From the NCBI RefSeq assembly GCF_903819435.1, contig NZ_CAIJDP010000089.1, positions 248,001 to 312,000 of the forward strand: DNA of 64,000 nt, read 5' to 3'. Positions 57,981-64,000 of the stretch are shown in pieces. The notes beneath the pieces were generated by a model. That model did not search any database, had not been told where the DNA came from, and worked only from the letters and a program-made list of their open reading frames with translations. The translations under genes were made by a program, and so were the position numbers. The first letter of the stretch is position 1; each line of letters starts with the position of its first letter. This DNA is from Flavobacterium salmonis (GTDB taxonomy: Bacteria; Bacteroidota; Bacteroidia; Flavobacteriales; Flavobacteriaceae).

Positions 57981-60503
57981 ATGAACAGCTACAGCGAAAA
58001 TTTACATTCCAGTGTATTGGCATCATTAGAAAGCCAGGAGATGAATCAGAAAAAATTGGATTCACAATTAAATTCATCCATGTTTACACTTTATTATGCC
58101 GAAGGTGCAGAAATCGTTACCGATAACAAACTAGAATTGGCTACAAAAAAATACAATCAGGCTCAGACGGTTAAGGAGCAAGCGGTTAAAACCAAAAATA
58201 TTTCTACCAATATTGTAATGTCGGCTACCCAGCAAAACACAAATACTTTGCAATCTGTAAGCAATGGGGCTGTTAGTGCGGCCAACATTCAAATTGCTAC
58301 TAATGCAATTGTACGACTGGCAAGTGATATGGGAAGCATTTTTAGTATTATTAATGCGGCGGATTACGGTACTCAAATTTATCAGCAAAGTATCGAAGCT
58401 TACAATTTGATGAACAGAACGGCTTATCTTGCAGAAGTCGCTTCTCAGCATGCTATGGAAGCTTCTGCAGCTATTGCAGAAGTCTCATCATCTACAGTAC
58501 AGGATAAGGCAAAAGCTACGGATACTTCAATTAGCAATCTTTTGCAGGTATCCAGTACAAATTTTACAACTACAGCAGCAATTGTTGCTGCCGATAATGA
58601 TGCAAAAGCGGCTGCCAGCGTAAATACAAAAGCAGCTCAGGGAATCATTGAATCTAACAAAGTAGAGTTAGAAGCTGCAAAAGTAGCTTATCTCCTTAAT
58701 AACAAAAGTCTTAATTACAATTTAAGAGTCAATGTTCCTAAGATTTATAATAATTCTTATGAAGTTTCTTTTAACTATTTTAAGGCACCTTTTAAAACAG
58801 ATGAAAAAGGAACAAATACGCCACAGCTTGGATTAGATAACCCTGTCAAAAGCTACAATTTATTTTTGGTTAAGGACAGTAAAAAATCTTTTTTTTCTGC
58901 ATCAGCTGCTGAAGAATTATTGATTAATCCGCTTCAGCATATCCAGATACTTCCTTCTGATGGTACTGCTGTCAAAACAGATTTATCAACAAGTAAAACA
59001 ATCCTTTCTAATTATAAAACCCGCTTTCAGGCAATCAATAATCTAAGAGCATCCCAACAAAAAGCCATTGAAGCAAAAGATAATTTAAGTAAAGCCAATG
59101 TTGCTTTGGCATTAGCAACCAAAGAAAAAAGTGATGCTGATACTGCTGTTAACAATACGAAAAACAACATTACCAGACTTACAAAAGAATTAGAAACTGC
59201 TAAACAAAATACAGCAAAAGCAGCAGAAGCAGCCAAAAAAAATCCTGACGATAAGGATCTTGCCAAAACTTCAGCACAGGCTGCCAGAGATCAGGATACA
59301 ATTGAGCGATCCCTAAATATTGCCACACTTACCGAAACAGAAGCAATTGACTTTCAGAAAGTAGCGACAGATAATTTAAAAGCTGAAAATACAAATGCCG
59401 CAAAAGCTGAAAATGAATTATTAGAAGCGCAAAAATTAGTTGCTACTAATGAAACAAATCTGAAAACTGCTGAAGCTGCTTTTAAAGAAAAAAAAGATGT
59501 TTTTAAAACCATTAACATTTTAGATTTAGTGGATACAGATAACGAAGTGATCGTTTTAGGAGAAAAATATGTCATCTTTCTTCTTACTGTATTTACAGAC
59601 GAATATAAAAAAGGAATAAATACTTACGATGATTATCTATCAGCTCCATCTGAAACTTTTAGTTTAAAGAAAACAGTAAATGCGGTAAAAGACATTAACA
59701 TTGTACAAGAACCTGAAAAAAAGGATACTACAAAAATAGGTTTGCCAACGCTATCGCCTTTTGCTGTAAACTTTGCCGTGAATAAAGATGATAAGTCAAT
59801 TACAGAATACAGATGTATGTTTTTGCCTTATAAAGAAAAAGACTTTACAAAAAATGACCTTGACAACTTTGAAGAATCTATTCAGGAAACTATTTTAAAG
59901 AAAGAAATAGAAACAGTTGAAAATGAAATTACGCAGTACGAAACCGAATTAGAATCTATTAAAGATAAAAATAAGGACCCCAAAGACCAACTGGATAAGC
60001 CACTGAATAAGAAACAGGAATCTCCTGACTCATCTAATAAAGAAAAATTGAATAATGAAATAGAAAACACTAAAAATCAATCAAATAGTTACAACCTGGT
60101 TGAGATAGAAACTAATTCAAAACTTGAAATCGCACTGACCAAATTGAACCATTTGTATATTGGACTTGAAAAAATGTATTCCCAAAAAACTGCTGAAATT
60201 AAAAATACAAAAGCTTTTTTCTTTAATCAAAAATTAGCCGAAAACGTTCCTTCGGGCAATTATACTGTTGCTGCCCCTACTTCAAACGATCCGCTGGTTT
60301 ATGAGGTAAAAATTGATCCTGCTACGACAGATAATTTTGGTAATTCACTAATAGACAACAGACTGTACATTCCGGTAATTCTGTCTTATTACAAAGGAAG
60401 TGAAACGAACAGAAAACAGTATAATAACAATTTATCCGATTGGGAAAATGAAGAAAGTTTTACTTTTTCAATTGCTAATAACCAAAAAATACTAATCAAT
60501 TAA
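57981..60503 (+). CDS. Coiled-coil eCIS protein of unknown function (840 residues)
   Basis: I do not recognise this protein. It starts with an S/Q/N-rich helix region (1-240) that includes alanine-rich heptads. A beta domain (about 245-340) carries YNLRVNVPKIYNNSYEVSFNYF. A long coiled coil follows (about 350-510, rich in A, K, E), then a second beta domain (about 520-650), another coiled coil (about 640-720), and a last beta domain (750-840). The beta segments resemble fibronectin-III-like folds. It lies after the tape-measure gene, where Afp and PVC encode fibre or effector proteins. A surface fibre or an extended cargo are both possible; neither is shown. Confidence 0.6.
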   Translation: MNSYSENLHSSVLASLESQEMNQKKLDSQLNSSMFTLYYAEGAEIVTDNKLELATKKYNQAQTVKEQAVKTKNISTNIVMSATQQNTNTLQSVSNGAVSAANIQIATNAIVRLASDMGSIFSIINAADYGTQIYQQSIEAYNLMNRTAYLAEVASQHAMEASAAIAEVSSSTVQDKAKATDTSISNLLQVSSTNFTTTAAIVAADNDAKAAASVNTKAAQGIIESNKVELEAAKVAYLLNNKSLNYNLRVNVPKIYNNSYEVSFNYFKAPFKTDEKGTNTPQLGLDNPVKSYNLFLVKDSKKSFFSASAAEELLINPLQHIQILPSDGTAVKTDLSTSKTILSNYKTRFQAINNLRASQQKAIEAKDNLSKANVALALATKEKSDADTAVNNTKNNITRLTKELETAKQNTAKAAEAAKKNPDDKDLAKTSAQAARDQDTIERSLNIATLTETEAIDFQKVATDNLKAENTNAAKAENELLEAQKLVATNETNLKTAEAAFKEKKDVFKTINILDLVDTDNEVIVLGEKYVIFLLTVFTDEYKKGINTYDDYLSAPSETFSLKKTVNAVKDINIVQEPEKKDTTKIGLPTLSPFAVNFAVNKDDKSITEYRCMFLPYKEKDFTKNDLDNFEESIQETILKKEIETVENEITQYETELESIKDKNKDPKDQLDKPLNKKQESPDSSNKEKLNNEIENTKNQSNSYNLVEIETNSKLEIALTKLNHLYIGLEKMYSQKTAEIKNTKAFFFNQKLAENVPSGNYTVAAPTSNDPLVYEVKIDPATTDNFGNSLIDNRLYIPVILSYYKGSETNRKQYNNNLSDWENEESFTFSIANNQKILIN

Positions 60504-60513
60504 ATCCTAAAAT

Positions 60514-61341
60514 ATGGACACTATACTAAATTCAAATCCAAAGCGATATGGAATTACCGAAAAGAAAAAATCTGATATCGATTTATTAAACTCTCAGGTA
60601 ACAGATGCCCAGGCAGTTGTAGATCAACAATCAACGGTTGTTGCTTCCTTAAATCAAAAATCAATAAAATATCAAGGATATTTACTGGATGCTGAAAGTT
60701 CGAGAACTCAGGCAAAAAGCAACAAAGAACTTGTAGACCAGGTGGTTCAGAACGGATTAGATTTGTTTCAGAATTCCGAAATTGCCTTTTCAAAAATGAC
60801 TGTGGCAAACGAGGCTACAGGAGAAGTTGCAAAAGAAGTAACGGTGTTAATTAATAAGCTTATCTATTCTGTAGAGATTATTAATAAACTATCCAATCTT
60901 GTTATTCGCAAAAAATCATTAAACCCGCTTATATCAGATGATTTGATAACCAAAATAAATGCTGCCGGTACAGATTCTAATAATGCAATCGCACTTACAC
61001 TGGTTGCTTTAAAATCAATATTTGCTGCACAATCATTATCTCTTGAATCTGAGGCTTCTACAGCTCTTGAACAAAAACAGGCTCTAAACCTTTATTTGAC
61101 CCTAACCGGAAAAAAAGACCCGCAAGATACCTTTATTTTAGAGGGTAATAATTCCGTACAAGCCTTGATATACAAAGCAAATGATGAAGCAAAAGCCAAT
61201 TATCTTGAAGCAAATAAAGCAAATGATGAAACGACAAGACAATTGAATGTAGCAAATATCAACTTAAATAAAGCTCAGGTTGAACTTAAATCGTTACAGG
61301 CTGCTTTGGCTGCTGCAAACGCTGCTGCTTTGGCTTCTTAA
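60514..61341 (+). CDS. Coiled-coil eCIS protein of unknown function (275 residues)
   Basis: I do not recognise this protein. It is nearly all helical: DLLNSQVTDAQAVVDQQS near the start, and an alanine-rich end (LKSLQAALAAANAAALAS). It begins 10 bases after the larger coiled-coil gene and has similar composition, especially to that protein's N-terminal helical region, so the two may pair or be distant paralogs. No signal peptide. A small hairpin follows before the next gene. Confidence 0.55.
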   Translation: MDTILNSNPKRYGITEKKKSDIDLLNSQVTDAQAVVDQQSTVVASLNQKSIKYQGYLLDAESSRTQAKSNKELVDQVVQNGLDLFQNSEIAFSKMTVANEATGEVAKEVTVLINKLIYSVEIINKLSNLVIRKKSLNPLISDDLITKINAAGTDSNNAIALTLVALKSIFAAQSLSLESEASTALEQKQALNLYLTLTGKKDPQDTFILEGNNSVQALIYKANDEAKANYLEANKANDETTRQLNVANINLNKAQVELKSLQAALAAANAAALAS

Positions 61342-61348
61342 TAAAAAA

Positions 61349-61379
61349 GTCCACTGTTTCAATCAAAGATTCAGTGGGC
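61349..61379 (+). other. Intra-operon hairpin
   Basis: An 8-bp stem with one wobble (61349-61356 with 61372-61379) in the 63-base gap between the small coiled-coil gene and the next gene. No U-tract follows, so it is more likely to tune mRNA processing or downstream expression than to terminate fully. Confidence 0.4.
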
Positions 61380-61404
61380 ATTTAACCACCTAATTTTTAG
61401 TTTT

Positions 61405-62328
61405 ATGGATTTAATTTATAAAAATTATTACAGGCATTTTTACTTAAAAACAGGTGGATTTCTACCTACTAAACCATTAAATAAAAACCTGTTTCCTGGC
61501 GATTATTTCCAAATTAAAAATGGTACGATTACCCTTTTGGGGAATTTATATCGCAACGGTATTCTGTCTCCGGATGAAGTTAGTTTAAGCCCTGTAATTA
61601 AACTAAATCCATCAAGCTGGAGTTTTAGTGATGGCATCTCAAAACCCTATTCAGGAAGAGGTTTTGGTAATAGTGCTATTGAAGGACAATTTGAATTCAG
61701 CAAACAGATACTCGCTTTTACAAATAAAGGAAGTTTCATTTTTAGGGCTGCAGAACCCGAATCCATGAAAATTGAGAATTGGAATGATATTCAACAGCAA
61801 TTAATTATAAAACTTACGCAAACCTTATTCTCTTTTCGGGAACTTTATATTGTGACAGAAAGTGCTACAGCTGCAAGCACTACTCTGGCTGTTGCAGGTG
61901 AAGCAAATGCTGAACTGGAATTAGCAAGTGATTCTGAAAACTTTGGATTAGTTGATATATTCGGACATGATAATACCAAAACAATACAATCTAAGGATAT
62001 TGATTATTACCATCGTGAAACCAAAAGAAAGCCAGCTTATTTCAAGGCAAAAAAACTAGTTGTCCAAGATGATAAACTGGCTTATTTTATTAGTGATTTT
62101 TTACATAAAACCTATAATTCAAGCGAGTGGACAGATACTTTTTTTGATTCAAACTTTCATAATGATATTGCCTTAAGTTCACAAATAATCATGCAAAATG
62201 CACAAAGTCATTTTTTGGATATGTTACAAGCCAATGAATTAAATCCGAATAATGCATTATTATATTTTAAATGGACAGATACCAATTTAGATGATGTCGA
62301 AAAACTATTTGAAGGGTATGGAAGCTAA
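61405..62328 (+). CDS. eCIS-associated protein of unknown function (307 residues), possible pore-former layout
   Basis: I do not recognise this protein. It has no signal peptide. The order of predicted elements is a beta-rich N-terminus (FQIKNGTITLLGNLY), further strands (EGQFEFSKQILAFTN, GSFIFRAAEP), a helix (NWNDIQQQLIIKLTQTLF), then strands (FRELYIVTESATAAST, GEANAELELAS) and YFKAKKLVVQDD. A helical C-terminus follows (about 225-307). By eye this resembles gasdermin-type pore-forming N-domains, but no residue-level homology is claimed. It is coupled to the AAA+ gene: that ATG lies inside this gene's last codons. It could be a cargo, a membrane-docking part or an ATPase partner. Confidence 0.55.
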   Translation: MDLIYKNYYRHFYLKTGGFLPTKPLNKNLFPGDYFQIKNGTITLLGNLYRNGILSPDEVSLSPVIKLNPSSWSFSDGISKPYSGRGFGNSAIEGQFEFSKQILAFTNKGSFIFRAAEPESMKIENWNDIQQQLIIKLTQTLFSFRELYIVTESATAASTTLAVAGEANAELELASDSENFGLVDIFGHDNTKTIQSKDIDYYHRETKRKPAYFKAKKLVVQDDKLAYFISDFLHKTYNSSEWTDTFFDSNFHNDIALSSQIIMQNAQSHFLDMLQANELNPNNALLYFKWTDTNLDDVEKLFEGYGS

Positions 62329-63685
62329 ACAAAATAGTGTCATTTTATACAAAGAAATAGACTGGCTTCAAAAAGTAATTGATCAGGTAATCTGTAGTTA
62401 CTTGCTTCAGGAAGGTCATGAAAATCATTGGATGGACATTCCATTTCCTGAAACAGATGAAGATGCAGAAAATACTGCTTATTATAAAAAACTAAAGGAG
62501 TGGGATTTAAATCAATTTGAGCGACTTTGTCTTGCTTTAATAATTGCCCCTCAGATAAAGCCCGAAGCATTAGATATTTTCTTTAGTAAAAATGCCATGT
62601 ACGATCGTGGTTTTACTGAATTTGGAGGAGTTGTAAACAAAATTCACAGCGGATTTTTACCAACCGGTCAAACCTTTTCCTTTTTAATTACAGCTGTTAA
62701 TCCTGAATTAAGAATTGAAATGCTGAATGTTCTTAACCCATCAAATATTCTTTTGAAAGAACAGGTTTTAATTTTAGAAGCCACAGAATCCAATACACCA
62801 CTTTTAAATCAGGTAATCTCGATTAACGAACGCTGGCTGCAGTATTTTATAACGGGTACATTACCCAAATTAGAGCATAGTGTTTCATTTCCTGCTCAAC
62901 AAATTTTTACTAAAATGGATTGGTCAGACTTAGTTTTAGAAGATCACGTCATGGAACAAGTTCTGGAAATTGATGCATGGCTAAAACATGGATCAACACT
63001 TATGAACGAATGGGGGCTTGAAAGCAAAATTAAACCCGGTTATCGAACGCTTTTTTACGGACCCCCGGGAACTGGAAAAACACTAACTGCTACCTTATTA
63101 GGAAAAAGTACTAATCGGGAAGTATATAGAGTTGATCTTTCGATGATTGTATCAAAATATATCGGAGAAACAGAAAAAAACCTTTCTAAAATATTTGACG
63201 TTGCCCAGCATAAAGACTGGATTTTATTTTTTGACGAAGCAGATGCACTTTTTGGTAAAAGAACCAGTGCGTCATCATCAAACGACAGGCATGCCAACCA
63301 GCAAACAGGTTATTTATTACAAAGAATTGAGGACTTTCCCGGGGTTGTCATATTAGCATCAAATTTAAAGGAAAATATGGATGAAGCATTTTCGAGAAGA
63401 TTTCAATCTATGATTCATTTTACAATGCCAACCCCAGAAGAACGCATGCTATTATGGAAAAATGCCTTTTCAGGAAAATGCAAATTGGATCCTGATATTG
63501 ATATCGAAAATATTGCAGAACAATATGAACTGGCGGGAGGAGCTATTATTAATGTATTGAGGTATTGTGCTTTAAAAGCAATTCAGAAAAAGGAAACTAT
63601 TGTTAGTAATCAGGATTTGCTAGAAGGTATCAGACGTGAATTTAAAAAAGAGAACCGAACACTTAGTGTTTCACAAATGAGTTGA
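62318..63685 (+). CDS. AAA+ ATPase of the eCIS (Afp15/Pvc15-like)
   Basis: A 455-residue ATPase. I use the ATG at 62318; the upstream frame from 62291 lies entirely in the preceding gene. An N-terminal region (1-190) specific to eCIS members precedes the AAA+ domain. Walker A is GPPGTGKT (about 248-255), Walker B is LFFDEADALFGK (about 300-311), and an arginine pair typical of the finger is in AFSRRFQSMIHF. In Afp and PVC this ATPase is needed for particle assembly. A single AAA+ module distinguishes it from the two-module ClpV of T6SS. The next gene starts 1 base after its stop. Confidence 0.93.
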   Translation: MEAKQNSVILYKEIDWLQKVIDQVICSYLLQEGHENHWMDIPFPETDEDAENTAYYKKLKEWDLNQFERLCLALIIAPQIKPEALDIFFSKNAMYDRGFTEFGGVVNKIHSGFLPTGQTFSFLITAVNPELRIEMLNVLNPSNILLKEQVLILEATESNTPLLNQVISINERWLQYFITGTLPKLEHSVSFPAQQIFTKMDWSDLVLEDHVMEQVLEIDAWLKHGSTLMNEWGLESKIKPGYRTLFYGPPGTGKTLTATLLGKSTNREVYRVDLSMIVSKYIGETEKNLSKIFDVAQHKDWILFFDEADALFGKRTSASSSNDRHANQQTGYLLQRIEDFPGVVILASNLKENMDEAFSRRFQSMIHFTMPTPEERMLLWKNAFSGKCKLDPDIDIENIAEQYELAGGAIINVLRYCALKAIQKKETIVSNQDLLEGIRREFKKENRTLSVSQMS

Positions 63686-63686
63686 T

Positions 63687-64000
63687 ATGAAAAAGGTAAA
63701 CGACAAATCTATCTCCATAACTATCGAAAAGCGTTTACACGAACATAAAATAGAGCTTAGGATAGGAAACTGGAGCAAAAAATTCGATTTAAATTATGTA
63801 AACATTATAATTGCAATGACCTTAAATCATTGCACTAAAAACAAGGATTTTATAATTAAAGGTTATCTGATTACATCCAAAACGGTTTATCTGATTTTAA
63901 AAACCAATGAAAAAACATTTGATAACCTGCTGAAAAAAATAGAAATTCATATTCATTTTTTGCTCAAAATACACAAGAAACAAATACAAAACAGCTATGA
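63687..64000 (+). CDS. Unknown protein, partial (3' end outside window)
   Basis: The frame is open from ATG at 63687 to the right edge (104 complete codons). It begins MKKVNDKSISITIEKRLHEHK, with GNWSKKFDLNYVNIIIAMTL and GYLITSKTVYLILKTNEKTFDNLLKKIEIHIHFLLK. It is basic, with no signal peptide. I do not recognise it. The 1-base spacing after the AAA+ stop suggests translational coupling and so membership of the eCIS operon. HIHFLL recalls the HUH motif of IS200-type transposases, but the surrounding sequence gives no further support. Confidence 0.5.
   Translation, partial: MKKVNDKSISITIEKRLHEHKIELRIGNWSKKFDLNYVNIIIAMTLNHCTKNKDFIIKGYLITSKTVYLILKTNEKTFDNLLKKIEIHIHFLLKIHKKQIQNSY

Noticed and set aside
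62291..62317. Longer start of the AAA+ protein
   Set aside because: It lies entirely within the preceding gene; the ATG at 62318 gives the usual overlap at the stop codon.
40324..63685. Type VI secretion system
   Set aside because: No TssJ, TssL, TssM or ClpV-type genes; the ATPase has one AAA+ module and the cap, LysM and tape-measure genes match eCIS.
40324..63685. Prophage
   Set aside because: No capsid, portal, terminase, integrase or lysis genes are present among the tail-like genes.
63687..64000. IS200-type transposase fragment
   Set aside because: Only a short HIHFLL stretch recalls it; the rest gives no support and the gene is coupled to the ATPase gene.

Overview
The window is AT-rich DNA from a member of the Bacteroidota, most likely a Flavobacterium-type soil or water organism. 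The evidence is SusC/SusD pairs, a hybrid two-component regulator with propeller repeats, short Bacteroidota lipoboxes, A-rich start contexts, and short intergenic repeats familiar from flavobacterial genomes. I saw no rRNA, tRNA, CRISPR array, insertion sequence or prophage head genes.

Region 1 (1-30.4 kb) is a polysaccharide utilization locus. On the minus strand, reading from about 16 kb down to the left edge, it encodes a SusE/F-like lipoprotein, SusC, SusD, two tandem GH30 enzymes, a GH2 enzyme, a GH27 enzyme and a GH51 enzyme with a GH43-like N-terminal part (cut by the window edge). A second minus-strand set (24.5 to 16.7 kb) holds a sugar-porter permease, a large cytoplasmic DUF5107/TPR protein and another GH2 enzyme. 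An AraC-type regulator (+) and a 1346-residue hybrid two-component regulator (-) sit at the right end. The enzyme set (GH30 resembling endo-beta-1,6-galactanases, GH2, GH27, GH51) fits an arabinose-decorated galactan such as the side chains of type II arabinogalactan. That substrate is inferred from family content, not shown.

Region 2 (30.4-39 kb) is mixed: a TolC/HlyD/ABC exporter operon with a degenerate nucleotide-binding domain, a small secreted or membrane protein, a DoxX protein, a GntR-type regulator with a periplasmic-binding-protein-like domain, and a lipoprotein PQQ-type sugar dehydrogenase.

Region 3 (39-64 kb) is a nearly complete extracellular contractile injection system (eCIS; Afp/PVC/MAC-like), all on the plus strand. 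A response-regulator-like protein with a degenerate receiver precedes it and ends at a strong intrinsic terminator. The tightly packed operon that follows encodes a DUF4255 tail-terminator protein, an unknown protein, one sheath, two tube proteins, a 56-residue DUF5908 protein, a LysM tube-initiator protein, a VgrG-like spike, a PAAR tip, a gp25 baseplate protein, two large baseplate J-like proteins and a tape-measure protein. After these come two coiled-coil proteins, an unknown 307-residue protein with a possible pore-former-like layout, an AAA+ ATPase, and an unknown gene that runs off the right edge. There are no T6SS membrane-complex genes (TssJLM), no ClpV-type ATPase and no phage capsid, portal or terminase genes. 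The unknown proteins at 40.9-41.7 kb and 58.0-62.3 kb are the most interesting part of the window, because no canonical tail-fibre or toxin gene is otherwise recognisable.
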